Shown in pieces: positions 1-11,210 of a stretch of DNA of 64,000 bases. The DNA lies in contig OX352772.1 of NCBI GenBank assembly GCA_947095535.1, positions 148,040,068 through 148,104,067 of the forward strand. The letters are read 5' to 3'. Within the stretch, counting starts at the first letter, position 1; each line of letters begins with the position of its first letter. Below the pieces are notes generated by a model, which did no database searches, had not been told where the DNA came from, and was given only the letters and a program-made list of their open reading frames with translations. The stretch is from Poecilobothrus nobilitatus. Its lineage: Eukaryota; Arthropoda; Insecta; Diptera; Dolichopodidae. The translations under genes and the position numbers were made by a program.

Positions 1-360
1 ATTGCTTACAAAATAATAGTTATGCGCCTTTTACAGAATGTATATATATATATAAGTGTTTACTGTTTATGCATAACAGTTTATGCAAGATTCTGAATTA
101 GGCGGAATTTTAGAGTTGAATTTAAAAGTAGTGTTATCACTTTTTACAGAATATTTATGTCTATGTATATGTAAGGTTTTGAACCAGGAGGGTTTTTAGA
201 GTTAGATATAAAATCAGAGTATTCCCTTTTTCCAGAATATTTACATATATATATATATGTGTTTATGCAATATTCTGAATTAGAAGGGATTTTGGAGATG
301 GGTTCAAAATCAGCAAGATTCTGAATTAGGGGGATGCTAGAATTGGATATAAGTTAGTAT
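1..360. repeat. Tandem ~100-bp satellite, partial array
   Basis: About three and a half diverged units, each running from a 'CAGAATATTTA' block with TATATA/TATG filler through 'GATTCTGAATTAGG', 'GGGATTTTAGAGTTG' and 'TTCAAAATCAG'. The array enters from outside the window. Related units recur at 37.1, 39.7, 42.7, 45.5 and 61.2 kb. Confidence 0.7.
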
Positions 361-579
361 TAATAAATTATAGACAAAATTAATAATTTCAAAAAAAAAC
401 TTAAAAGTCTTTATTCTTAAAAATTAATCATTTAAAAAAAAACTTATAAATCTTTATTCTTTTTTTTATATAAATATTTTTCTCTCTATTAATGAATTAA
501 ATGAATGTTATACTCAATATTTTTTAAATAGTCTAACTTTGAAAATGAGCTTCGTTTTTTAATTATTCTTTTTATGTTT

Positions 580-1894
580 TTATATTTTATAATATTTTGC
601 TTTTTTTTCGGAAATATGTTGAATTGCTACCTTTTGAATTGCTATTTTGAAAATTATCAATTCCTTTTTTAAGTCAGTTATTAACTTATATAGCCTAGAA
701 TTGCGCTTTCCTACCACTATTTTAAGGCGCCGATGCCAAGCTTCTACGCTATTCTGGGTACGTGGAAAATTATCTCTTTCAGAGCCAGCCGCTGACCAGA
801 AACTTGGATCATAACGTGGTTTTTTCTTCATATTATTTCCACTTATGTAATTTGTTTTCAGGAATCTAGCAATTTTTTTTTAATTGTCATCAATATTATT
901 ATACAATTGAGTATAATAATCTGACACTTCATTAGAAGGCACAAAAGCCAAACTTTTTATCATTTTAATTTGGAGACTAAATTCTTCATTTCTCCCATAA
1001 ATTGTGGCTAATTTTCACTTTTTGCACCTACCGCCAAATAATTTGCCCGAAATGAAAAAGGCAGCCCTTAAATATTGTAGTAGGGAAAAACGCTTTTGCG
1101 GCTGAAGAAATTGTTTTCTCAAAATCAGATATTATTATTTCTGGTTTTAATTGGATGTTATATTTACTTGCTATACGATGTAATTCATAAAAAAAATCTG
1201 TTTAACAAGTTTTACTTTTTTTGGTCATTAGGCAGAATATTAAAGGAACAATTTCTATTTCAATTTTTCCGTGAATGCTAAAAAGTTGTGCCATTATTGA
1301 TGGTACTTCATAAAAAGTTCCATCCATTAACCAGCACGGACATTCAGTCAAAGCTTGCAAACTACTTTTGGTTCCCATAATAATTATTTTTTCATCTAAT
1401 ACTTCTTTTTCTGAAAGAATAAAAAGTTCTTCTTCTAGATAACGTATATTTTGAGGTATATTAATTTGTTGAATATTATTGGGCTCTTTAATATTTGACG
1501 AACGCATTCTTCCAGTTTTCCTTTTTTGTGCAGTTTTATTTGGAAGATATATTCTTGAAGTTGATTCACATTCAACAGCTACTTCTCTAATTATCTGCGA
1601 TGGTGTGGTTGTGTTATTTTTGCTCAAAGTTTTGAGTTTTAAATTACTCTGAGCAATTATCATTTCTGAAGCCTCAGCATCATGTGAATGTTCTAAAACG
1701 CTGTTTATAATCTTGTGTTCTTTATTGTATTCTAAAAATGTTGTCATTTTCGCTTTGCATAAAAATCTTTTTCTTTTGGAACACCTCAATTTAAAAATAT
1801 TCTCCTTTTCTGTATCTAAATGATAACTAAATCCTTCATAAAATAATTTGTTTTTACTTTTATTGCTTTTAATAAGTTCGATTTTAATCTTCAA
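580..1894 (-). pseudogene. MULE transposase relic with FLYWCH-like N-terminus
   Basis: A decayed Mutator-like (MULE) DNA transposase, read leftwards from 1894. The first 230 residues carry a FLYWCH-like zinc finger (FYEGFSYHL, LRCSK, CKAKM, then HSHDAE) and then a MULE transposase start (LMDGTFYEVPS, LFSIHG, VPLIFCLMTKKSK) with the first catalytic Asp in MDGTF. After about 1200 the frame breaks. At ~1010-1060 another frame reads GCLFHFGQIIWR followed by a stop, which is a MULE signature. At 580-831 the C-terminal region RTQNSVEAWHRRL is open again. At least one stop and several frame changes make it non-functional. I did not find clear terminal inverted repeats, so the element limits are unknown. 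Confidence 0.75.
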
Positions 1895-2260
1895 GTCTAT
1901 AAAATAATATAATTTAGCTCAATATTTTGTTAATATTATAAAAAATAATTACCTTTTGAATAGAATTATTAATTAACCAAAATTTATTGCTCACAATTTT
2001 TTAATTTTTTAATTTTAAATTATATTGAAAAGATTTCAACTATACTTGTTTCACTTTTGATGATCTGATCACAAATAATATTTTTGGCAAAATTATCAAA
2101 AACAGATGAAAAACAAAATAACATTTTATAATATGATAAACTGCTGATAACAAAAATAGTTATGTTATTTACATAAGTTACGTGTTCTAGAAATGCATTT
2201 TTTTAAATTTATAATATAAAATAGTTGTTTATCTACTTTTAATTTTAATAGAAATACATA
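1895..2260. other. AT-rich spacer, nothing recognised
   Basis: No open frame, repeat or RNA feature is visible between the MULE relic and the pogo-like MITE. Confidence 0.5.
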
Positions 2261-2624
2261 CAGTTAAACCTTTTTAGTTCGAATTCACAAGTGGTCTTAC
2301 AAACAAGTTCGAATTACAAAATTAGTTTTAACAGCAACCTTTGAAAAGGCATTAATATTTTTGTTTTTTTAAAGTTTACCGTTAGCAATTTTATTTTAAA
2401 ATAAAATACATAAATAAACAACAATATTTAACGGAGAACAAAATAAATTTAAGTGTAAGAAAAAAAATTAATTTACAAAAAAAATTAAATATAAGTATGC
2501 AGAATTAGAGAGATTGTAGATTTAGAGTTTTTTTTTCCAATATTCTAAAATAAAAAATAGACATTTATGTTCAAATTACAAAAAAATCGATTTCCCGAGT
2601 GTTCGAAATAAGAAAGTTTGACTG
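2261..2624. mobile_element. pogo/Tigger-like MITE
   Basis: Terminal inverted repeats start CAGTTAAACC...TTCGAA on the left and, on the complement of the right end, CAGTCAAACT...TTCGAACAC. TA dinucleotides flank both ends (2259-2260 and 2625-2626), as expected for Tc1/mariner-pogo target duplications. The TIR resembles the CAGTCAAACC-type termini of Tigger/pogo elements. The 364-bp interior is AT-rich with no coding capacity, so this is a non-autonomous derivative. Confidence 0.7.
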
Positions 2625-2832
2625 TATAACAAAATAAAAAAGAGAACGAGTTTTTTCTTGAATTAGGAAAAATTAATGTTGAAAATATACAAAAGCAAAT
2701 TTAAAAAATTAAAAACGTTGAAATGTAGAATAAAATGTTGAATCTTTTTTGTTGCAATCAATATTTTTTTACCCATTAAATCGACCCACAACTGAAATAA
2801 AAAAATCCAAAACGAATTATGATAACGATAGT

Positions 2833-2957
2833 AGTTTGGGATTTTGGGAATTTGTTATTTGGGATTTTGGAATTTTGGGATTTTGAATTTTGGGATTTTG
2901 GGATTTTGGGATTTTGAATTTGGGATTTTGTATTTGAAATTTTGTATTTGGGATTTC
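2833..2957. repeat. Minisatellite, ~8-10 bp GGGATTTTG units
   Basis: Imperfect tandem repeats of GGGATTTTG/TTTGGGAATTT. Open frames here (rich in NPKIPKSQ on the minus strand) are products of the repeat. Short inverted versions (AAATCCCAAA) occur at ~45.45 and 48.02 kb. Confidence 0.75.
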
Positions 2958-3287
2958 GTACCAAACCCCTAGTGCGAATTTGATTTTTTGGTTGATACAG
3001 TTTAAACAATATAAAACAATATTTAATTGTTCTAAGTTGCCGGTCCGGTAAGACATATTATGTCATCTACATAATATGTATCTGTTCCACAATTGTATTG
3101 AAGCCAGGTTGAAAAAAGTCGGAAATCGAAAAATACTGAAAAACAATTGTATATTGTATAAAAATTATAAAAATTGTATATGTATGTATATGTATATTTA
3201 TATTCAAAATTATTTGTTTCAACAATTTTTTTCCATAATTTTTTTATTGAACATATTTTGTCGAACCACTTCCCTTTTTTTAGACCC
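2958..3287. other. AT-rich spacer left of the BEL/Pao element
   Basis: No supported feature. It abuts the left LTR at 3288; no convincing 4-5 bp target-site duplication with the right flank is visible. Confidence 0.4.
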
Positions 3288-3940
3288 TGTTTATTAGTAC
3301 GCCTAATTATAAAGGTACGCCAAAGTTGTTCTTACAAAAAAAATACTTAATAGTTAATAAGTACGCCAAAAAATATGTTGTTCCAAAAAGTTTTTTTATT
3401 TTAATTTAATTTAATTTATAATCAAATTTTGCTCCTCTTCTTTCTACTGCTTAAATACGAATGATCCTTAAAACTACTATATTAACTTAAACTAAAATTA
3501 TATTACTGTATACTATTATGCTAACTTAAATTAAAATTACATTACTGTTTGAGTTCATTAACTTTTCTTATGCACAAAAGAAAAAGTACCTATCATCATT
3601 ATGTTTTACTATTCTTGTATATAATGATCGTATATAACAAAAAAAGTGAGTAAGTTTAATACGATTCTCGTTTTTAATTTCTTATTACATAATTATATAA
3701 TTCAATTTCTTTTTTAGAAAGCTTTTTAACAATAATTCATTATAATTCAATTATTTATTTTTTATCCAAAAGCTTTATATTATTTCGACATTTACAGAGA
3801 TTTCTAAAATAAGCACAAGTAAGTTCATATTATATAGTTATAAATTTTAAAGTTAATTTTAATGTATTCAATTTCTAATACATTTCTATTATAAGTTTTA
3901 GATGAAATTCCAGATGATGTTGCTGTGATGCTCCAGTTCA
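3288..3940 (-). repeat. 3' LTR of the BEL/Pao element
   Basis: Direct repeat of 9627-10280. On the plus strand it starts TGTTTATTAGTACGCC and ends CTCCAGTTCA, giving TG...CA ends. Similarity continues over TTTAGATAA to 3949. Confidence 0.85.
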
Positions 3941-4559
3941 TTTAGATAAGTATAACTTTATAAAATGCTTAAAAGAATAAAGTTCTTTGTGTTTTTTTTT
4001 TTTATTTCATTTTAGATTTATGTTGCTTGTGATTCTGGAACATACTCCCGGCCTTTGCATATATGATAACATAGATGCCAAAGTAAAGTTGATGTCTCGC
4101 ATTTGGTTTGATATTTCATATTAAATAATGTATTATAATTTAATATTTATACATGTATATATTATATTATTACTGTGTACTAAATGTTATTTGAAATTTT
4201 TAGGTTATAACATTTGAACTGTAAGTGAATTAATTTATGCTGAATTGTGAAGTTGCTTGCTTAGAGATTATTTACAATATTTGGATTGATTATTGGATTT
4301 ACCATTGTTAATTGAACTGTAAGTTTTACATATATATATAACTATTTTATATTCAGCTAGTTAATTTATTTTCAAATTTGTATTAGGGTCATTTATATTA
4401 TATGTTAAGTTGTTTATTAATAATTTTTGTATTAGGTTGCCTATTATTTTATGGTAGGTTTGAATGGTTATCTATAATTGGTAGTTAACAAATTTTAAGA
4501 ACAGCTCTTTTATATATGGAATTTTTAGTTTTAAGTGTTACAACTCGTATTAATTCATC

Positions 4560-5265
4560 TGTTCCAGAATGTGTCCAGTATTCTTGCCAGTAACCATTTA
4601 CATGGTGGTAGATTTTCATCTTTTATCAATACTAAGTTTCCTATTTCCAAATTTTTTGAAGGATATTACCATTTTGGTCTATGTTGTAATGTGTGTAAAT
4701 ATTCCGAGTGCCATCTTTTCCAAAATGGTTGAACAAGTTGTTGCATAAATTGTCATCTTTTCAAACAATGTTCGTGATTGTCTAATATTGTAGGTTGTGG
4801 TACCAAAAATAAAGGGCCTCCGATTAAGAAATGACCTGGAGTTAAACCTGTAAGATCTTCCGGGTCATCTGTTAACTGGCATAGTGGACGCGAATTGAGG
4901 CATGCTTCTATTTGTACTTTTATTGTTACAAGTTCTTCAAAAGTTAATTTATTGTTATGTAATATCCTTTTTAAATGGTATTTGGCTGATTTTACACTTG
5001 CTTCCCATAATCCACAGAAATTGGGAGACATTGGTGGTATAAAATGCCACTTTATGTTTTCGTTTGCCGCTAACTCTGGGGTTTCTTTCATTATTTGTTT
5101 TAGGTATTTTACATAATGATCTTCTAAAATATTTCTAGATCCAACAAAGTTTGTACCATTGTCAGAGTATAAGTCAGTACATAACCCACGTCTTCCTACA
5201 AAGCATTTTAGAGCTGCTAAAAAGGCATGTGATGTTAATTCTGACACTACCTCTATATGTTTCAC
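4560..5265 (-). pseudogene. BEL/Pao pol: integrase core and DUF5641-like end
   Basis: The open part (5265-4753) holds the second and third catalytic positions of a DDE integrase: D in YSDNGTNFVG and E in GLWEASVKSAK, followed by ACLNSRPLCQL and LTPGHFLIGGPLF, typical of BEL/Pao. Downstream the frame changes and has a stop, but FWKRWHSEYL and GNLVLIKDENLPPCKW (to ~4560) identify the DUF5641-like C-terminal domain. The start at 5265 is only where the frame opens; it is a frameshift, not a true start. Confidence 0.8.
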
Positions 5266-6265
5266 TTTAGTGACCAGGCAGATAAAAATTGATAAAAAGC
5301 TTTCATCCTTTTGGCATTTCTAATTTTTGATGTTTTTATTTCAATAGGGCCGCAATAATCTACCCGAGTATGTTGGAAAGGTCTTGCCATATTTAACCGT
5401 GGTGATGGTAGAGTGCCCATTAATTGTTGAGATTGTTGAGCCTTTTACCTAAAACATATGACGCATTCATATATGTGACGTTTGACTTCATTTCTCGCGT
5501 TTAGCAACCAATATTTTCTTCTAATCATACCGATCATTAATTGAGTACTTCCATGTAATGTTATTTTGTGATGTTATTTATTATTAATGAAGTTAAAGGA
5601 TGTTTATCGGTTATGATAATCGGATGTTTTTCTTCCCATGGAATGTTTGCGTGATGCAACCGTCCGCCAATTCTGAGAATGTTATCTGCATCTATGAATG
5701 GATGAAGATTATTTCGTCTTTCACCAGCTGGTATTCCAGCCCTTAAATTTTTTATTTCATGTGTGAAGTTATTTTGCTGCATGTGACTAATTAGAAGTTT
5801 TTCAGCTTCCTCTAATTCCCGTATAGTCAAATGATTTGAAGCCAATTTGATCTTTTTTATAATATTTCTTACACGCATAATGTATGCTGTGACCCTTACC
5901 AATTTTTGTAATGTTGAATACTTATTGAATAATTGGTCAATAATGCTTGGTTGAGAGTTGGCACTTAAGTGTACCTTGAACTTTTTTGTTTCCAATAATG
6001 TATCGTTTAACTGTGGTAATTTTGGCCAATCTTGTTCTTCATGTAAAAGCCAATCAGGTCCATTCCACCATAAATCTGCTTTGAGTAGTTCATTTGGATA
6101 AAGTCCTCTAGATGCTAGATCGGCTGGATTACTGTTTGTTGGAACATGGCTCCACATTTCAATTTCACTCATATCTTGTATTTGTGAGATGCGATTTGCT
6201 ACAAAAGTTTTATGATTACCGGGATGATTTATGATTACAATGCGTGGTATTGATATCTGTTTCAC
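5266..6265 (-). pseudogene. BEL/Pao pol: RNase H end and integrase N-terminus
   Basis: Reading leftwards from 6265: the end of an RNase H-like region (WSHVPTNSNPADLASRG, the NPAD.SRG motif of BEL/Pao), then the linker and the integrase N-terminal region (ILRIGGRLHHANIPWEEKHP, HPLTSLII). At 5270-5560, in shifted frames, ARNEVKRHIYECVICFR gives the Cys pair of the H2C2 zinc-binding domain and TRVDYCGP the first catalytic Asp of the integrase core. Stops and frameshifts separate the pieces. Confidence 0.78.
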
Positions 6266-6288
6266 AGGAGTGAGTTTCGCTTTTGAGG

Positions 6289-6858
6289 TTAATAATTTAA
6301 TTTTTGTATCTCCCTTTCGATTTCGCGTTTGAACGTATAATACTGCTGCATAAGCTTATTGTGAGCAGTTGCAGAAGCCATGAATCTCCACCGAATTGGA
6401 TGTAGTTTTAATCCATCTAGGTATTGCGATATTTTCAAGGAGGAAGATTCTGGTCCCAATCCACTCCTTTTAGCCATAGTGATTGCATTATGATTTGCAA
6501 TTTTATGGTGAATGGTGCCAAAAATCCTAACGGGTCAAATATTTGCGAAATTGTGCTTAAAAATTTGCTTTTTGATAGTGGTGTTTCGCAAAGATTTATT
6601 GTTAATTTGTATTTGAAATTATCTGGTTTTGGAAACTAATTTTTGCCCAAAGTTTTTATGCTTTCATCTATGTCAAATTTAATCACACCACTTAGTTCTC
6701 TATCTTCAGTAGGAATAGCTGCCAATAGTTCTTCAATGTTTGATGTCCACTTATGAAAATTAGATCCACCTGATTTCAAAAGATCATTTATTTGATCTCT
6801 TGCAAATCACTGCTTTTTCTACTGTGTTAGCACCTGTCAAAAGATCATCTACATAAAA
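6289..6858 (-). pseudogene. BEL/Pao pol: RT motif C remnant and connection domain
   Basis: Just after the break at ~6858, a new frame reads FYVDDLLTGANTVEKA, the RT active-site motif C region, followed in shifted frames by INDLLKSGG, HKWTSN and ELSGVIKFD. At ~6440-6610 IFDPLGFLAPFTIK and SLWLKGVDWD are the expected connection-domain motifs, ending in a stop near 6436. At 6477-6289 a separate frame gives DGLKLHPIRWRFMAS. Several frame changes show decay. Confidence 0.75.
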
Positions 6859-8276
6859 GTGTCAGCCGTAAAACCAATTTTGTATTTCCGCCATCTTAAT
6901 AAAATCCATAATAAATCATCTTGTATCTTAGGACCCTTTAACAGCATCTCGTTGAGTGATGGCCCATCAATTGTTTTATTGGAGGCATCAAACATCACAC
7001 GAAGTTTCGTTGTAGAGCTTTCTTTATAAACTGCATGATGTGGGAGATAATTAGTTTTATTGAATGTCCTTCCATTTTTATTTTGCCACATATTTTCGAT
7101 TTCGGCTGATTTAGCTAAAACAATGTGATCCAAGTCTAAATATTCTTGTATGCATTTCTCATATTCTGCGTGCATTTCAAGAAGCTTTGTTAATTGGGTC
7201 TCTAAACTTTTAAACCTGGAAAACGCTGATGACCGAGATTTTCCAAACTGTGGTTTAGCATTTGTGTTCTTGAACGGTAGTCGAACCACGTATCGTCCTG
7301 TGGGCAAACGCTGCACTGTTTTGGCATAATTTTCGCAATGTGTTTCTTCCGGTGTGAGGTATTTTATTACAGGTGTAATTTCCTCTATCTCCCAAAACTT
7401 TTGTAATTCATCTTGAATCGTGAGATGACTATGATATGTTGAAACTTCTGGTATTGCAGTTTTTATTTGCTTGCTCGTAGCTTCCCCAGATACGATCCAT
7501 CCAAGTACGGTATTTAGAGCTATAGGGCTGCCAGGCTCGCCAAATTTGACACCGTTTAAAATAATTTTCCAATATGTATCCGCTCCCAACATCATATCAA
7601 TCTTACCGGGTTCGTAATACTTGGGATCAGCCAACTCCAAACCCTCTAAATGTTTCCAGGACTGATTTGGATATATTCGATTTGACGGTAGGATTCCAGC
7701 TAATTTTTTCAGTACCAGGGCATCTACACTCAAATTGGACTCATTGTGAATTGAGAAAAGTTGAACTGAAATCTTTTGTTTTGCTGTACCTGCTTCATTG
7801 TTGCCTAAACCAATTATCTTTGTATAGCTGGGATAACCTTTCAAATTCAATTTCTTGACGAGCGCTTCTGTAATGAATGTTGATTGTGATCCTTGATCAA
7901 TTAACGCTCGAATTAAATGTTCTTGTCCAACTGCGGATTTTATGGTTACTAAAGCTGTAGCTAACATAATCTCTTTGTTTACACATTTAGTTCCGACGTG
8001 GTGTATTTTTGTTACATTATTTAGATAATGTGAGCTACCAGACTCTGATCTTCCTTCATTTTGCTTTGTTGCAATTATTGTGTCATTATGTAGCAATGTA
8101 TGATGCCGATGCGTACATTTGAAACACGACGAACGGCTTGGACATCTTGTAGCTATGTGCCCTTTTGACAAACAATTTGAACACAGCCTTTTATTGATTA
8201 CAGCTTTTCTTCTCTGCTCGTGGTTCAATCTAATAAATTGTGAAGATTGCCTGGTGGAATGTGCTCCTGCACACAT
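6849..8276 (-). pseudogene. BEL/Pao nucleocapsid-protease-RT N-terminal part
   Basis: A 475-codon open stretch. Near its start are zinc-knuckle residues (CSNCLSKGHIATRC, then CFKCTHRHHTLLH). Around residue 110-125 ALIDQGSQSTFI matches the aspartic protease active site with the DQGS form seen in BEL/Pao, followed by MLGADTYW and LNTVLGWIVSG. The RT begins at ~residue 400 (YLPHHAVYKES, LRVMFDAS, LNEMLLKGP) and reaches motif A (IGFTAD) before an internal deletion joins it, out of frame, to motif C. The segment between motifs A and C, including motif B, is missing. It is in the same frame as the gag segment at 8280-8903, separated only by a TAA at 8277-8279. Confidence 0.85.
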
Positions 8277-9208
8277 TTAGCAACCATTGCTTGTGCTTAC
8301 CTGGAAAGCTCCCTTGGATGTTGACGGTTTGAACTGTTCTTTTATGTTTAACGCCTCTAACGCACTGAAATGTCCTTCTAAAAATGTTATTAATTTTTCG
8401 TAAGTGGGAAAATCTTTCCTACCACCTATTTCTCTTTCCCAAAGTTTTTTGGTTTCTAAAGGTAAACGTTCGCTTATCACATAAGTGAAGATTATGTCCC
8501 AATTCTTTGTGTTTACTGCTAAATTGTTCAAAGCTTGTCTACTCCCTTTTGTAGTGTCGATTACTTTTCTAATATTAAAGGCTGTATCAGTATAATTATA
8601 TGGTTGTGACAACAAAATCTTCAGTTGTGTTTTGATAAGGACTCTTTTATTATCATACCGATTTTTTAATGCATCCCAAGCTGGATCGTAATTATTTTCT
8701 GTTATGTTGAAATGTCTTATTACTTCGGCAGCGTCACCTATAACACTAGTTTTAAGATAATGTAATTTTTGGACTTTCGAAATTGATTTGTTGTTGTGAA
8801 TTAACACACAATTTGTATATAGATCATGAAATGAGGTCCAAAGATTATACTCTCCACAAATTTTGGTACATTTATATTTGGTAAATTTACTTCTTCCTTT
8901 CAAGTAGCTTTCTCTTCTTCTTGTTCACTAAGATCACTCGGTTTTTTTGAATGTATGCTGAAACAGTCTTCTTCTAAAGTAATTCTGAAGTCAAATGCAA
9001 AATCTTCAACTTCATCAAAGACTTGTTTATTAAAATATTCTGCACAGGCTTCATCTGCATCAAGAATTATTGTTTCGTGATTTGATTTGAACTTCTGCCG
9101 GTTGACTGGTCTAATTTGTTTTTTAAAATCAATTTTTGTTTTACGCGTTTTCGAATCCTTTTTGCAATTAGTCTCGAATCTAATTAAAGAATTACGAATT
9201 TCTCCTTG
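8277..9208 (-). pseudogene. BEL/Pao gag (DUF1759-like), broken
   Basis: Two overlapping frames make up gag. The first (9208-8903, 102 codons with no ATG) contains GEIRNSLIRFETN and an acidic stretch (AEYFNKQVFDEVEDF) like BEL/Pao gag N-termini, ending in TGA at 8900-8902. The second (8903-8280) contains WTSFHDLYTNCV, ISKVQKLHYLK, GDAAEVIRHF and LKNRYDNKRVLIK, the DUF1759 gag core. A one-base frameshift near 8903 separates them. The second ends TSNGC then TAA; the next codons (MCAGAHS) continue a Cys-x2-Cys-x3-His pattern, so the stop falls inside a zinc knuckle. BEL/Pao elements normally carry gag-pol as one long frame, so I read both breaks as inactivating. Confidence 0.78.
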
Positions 9209-9609
9209 CTACCTAACCAAACCTTCAATTCCTTTTTTTTTTTTTTTTATAAAAATTTTATTTTAATTAATTAAAAAGACAATAAATGCTTTATTTTACA
9301 ATTAGTTTTTTATTTATTATAGTTAGCGGGCAAATTTTTTATTATTTTAAAATTTATTTTATTTTTCAACTAACGTTATATAAATGTAAAACTATAGTAT
9401 TATAAATTTTAATAAGTTTAAAAATTATGTACTTGTATATATATTTAAATTTTCTCCTTTTTTTTTTTTTTTGTATTTTAATAATAATAATTTTAATAAA
9501 AAAAAATTACACACTATTTTTTTTTTTTTCTTTTAACTTACAATTCAACCAACAATCTGCATTGATTCAACCAACAATCTGCATTAATTCAACCAACAAT
9601 CTTTATTCA

Positions 9610-9626
9610 TCCGGCTCGAAGGACCA
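9610..9626 (-). other. tRNA-Tyr-type primer binding site
   Basis: Directly inside the 5' LTR. The plus strand reads TCCGGCTCGAAGGACCA, which looks like the 3' end of a tRNA: acceptor strand TCGAAGG, discriminator A, CCA. A TCGAAGG acceptor pairs with CCTTCGA, the 5' end of animal tRNA-Tyr. All 17 nt match that expectation from memory of tRNA-Tyr; it was not searched. Confidence 0.75.
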
Positions 9627-10280
9627 TGTTTATTAGTACGCCTAATTATAAAGGTACGCCAAAGTTGTTCTTGCAAAAAAAATACTTAATAGTTAATAAG
9701 TACGCCAAAAAATATGTTGTTCCAAAAAGTTTTTTTATTTTAATTTAATTTAATTTATAATCAAATTTTGCTCCTCTTCTTTCTACTGCTTAAATACGAA
9801 TGATCCTTAAAACTGCTATATTAACTTAAGCTAAAATTATATTACTGTATACCATTATGCTAACTTAAATTAAAATTACATTACGGTTTGAGTTCATTAA
9901 CCTTTCTTATGTACAAAAGAAAAAGTACCTATCATCATTATGTTTTACTATTCTTATATATAATGATGGTATATAACAAAAAAAAGTGAGTAAGTTTAAT
10001 TCGATTCTCGTTTTTAATTTCTTATTACATAATTATATAATTCAATTTCTTTCTTAGAAAGCTTTTTAGCAATAATTTATTATAATTCAATTATTTATTT
10101 TTTATCCAAAAGCTTTATATTATTTTGACATTTACAGAGATTTCTAAAATAAGCACAAGTAAGTTCATATTTAATGGTTATAAATTTTAAAATTAATTTT
10201 AATATATTCAATTTCTAATACATTTTTATTATAAGTTTTAGATGAAATTCCAGATGATGTTGCTGTGATGCTCCAGTTCA
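9627..10280 (-). repeat. 5' LTR of the BEL/Pao element
   Basis: Direct repeat of 3288-3940, TG...CA ends on the plus strand, adjacent to the primer binding site. Promoter and polyadenylation elements were not resolved. Confidence 0.85.
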
Positions 10281-10967
10281 TTTAGATAAATTGAAAATAA
10301 GTAATTCTAACCGCTTATCTATTCTAAATTCTAATCAAAGAATTGGTATATTATATGAAAATTACAATGAATACTGAAATACATAGAAAATTCTACTCAC
10401 ACTTACGAAAAATTAAAAAAAAATTATAAATATAATAAGTTAAAGAAGAAGTAATATACATTACATATGTATGTATGTACATGTTCCAAAACATGTTCCA
10501 AATGGACCTATATATGTATGTACATGTTCCAAAAGCCATTATGTCATACAATATTACTAGCAAAACAAGTGGTAAAAAAAAATAATGAGAAATGTTTTAA
10601 ACCATACTCTAAAATATATTCATATACGATATTTTTTTTCTTTTTCTTTTCAATTATTTTCTTACCGCATCTTTTTTTTGTCTTTTTCATAAAGACGTGT
10701 TTTTTTCTCTAAGTTTTTTAAATTTGAGAGTGTTTCAAATATAATGTTAAACAATGCTAAAAGAAAGGAACGAAAGAAAACAGAAAATATAGATAAAGGT
10801 GAACACTCAATGTATGCATGTATTGCTTTGACAGTTTTATTTTTTTCTATGCTTATTGCGCATTTTGGGCTTTTGAAACCTTTAAAACGTAATGAACGCT
10901 TTTGACAGCAATTTAAAATTTTAAACAAAGAGAAATGTTTCTATTAAAACAGTTCTGAATGGTAAAA
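10281..10967. other. AT-rich spacer, nothing recognised
   Basis: Contains TATGTATGTACATG runs and T-rich tracts; open frames here are low-complexity and have no recognisable motif. Confidence 0.4.
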
Positions 10968-11013
10968 AATTTTATGTCGCGCCAGTTATATCTATCATTG
11001 AAATGCTTCCGAA
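10968..11013 (+). repeat. Left arm of a short inverted repeat flanking the LINE
   Basis: The block CGCCAGTTAT..CTATCATTGAAATGCTTCCG recurs in inverse orientation at 15858-15907 with one difference in the 33-nt core. Only ~35-45 bp match; sequence on both sides diverges. Confidence 0.6.
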
Positions 11014-11210
11014 AAAAGTGACATTTGGATCTAAAGTGACATTTAGAAAGTAAACAACGATTTTTTTAAGTGCGGAGAATTTATTTTTTTTTAATTTATT
11101 TAGGAATTTGAATTTTAATATTTTTGAATTTTTTTTTGTTTTACAAGTTTATATACACATAGTACAATAAGAAAGTTCTTGGAAGAGGAGTGGAGTTTCA
11201 AATTGTGAAG

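Larger units (their letters stand above)
3288..10280 (-). mobile_element. BEL/Pao LTR retrotransposon, defective
   Basis: A ~7.0-kb element on the minus strand, with 5' LTR at 9627-10280, primer binding site, gag, protease, reverse transcriptase, RNase H, integrase, DUF5641-like C-terminus and 3' LTR at 3288-3940. The domain order is diagnostic of BEL/Pao. The internal region is broken by a frameshift in gag, a stop in the nucleocapsid knuckle (8277-8279), a deletion of the RT core at ~6858 and several later stops and frameshifts, so it cannot move by itself. The LTRs remain about 97% identical by eye (roughly 20 substitutions over ~654 bp), so insertion is not ancient. No target duplication was found, and the LTR similarity runs 9 bp past the apparent CA terminus at the right edge of both copies; the 5' end may be slightly truncated. 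Confidence 0.88.

Noticed and set aside
2776..3056. Proline/serine/lysine-rich frames rich in PKIPKSQ
   Set aside because: Translation of a GGGATTTTG minisatellite.
8277..8279. Gag-pol stop as programmed readthrough
   Set aside because: The stop lies inside a zinc knuckle, gag itself has a frameshift and pol has many other breaks, so decay is simpler.
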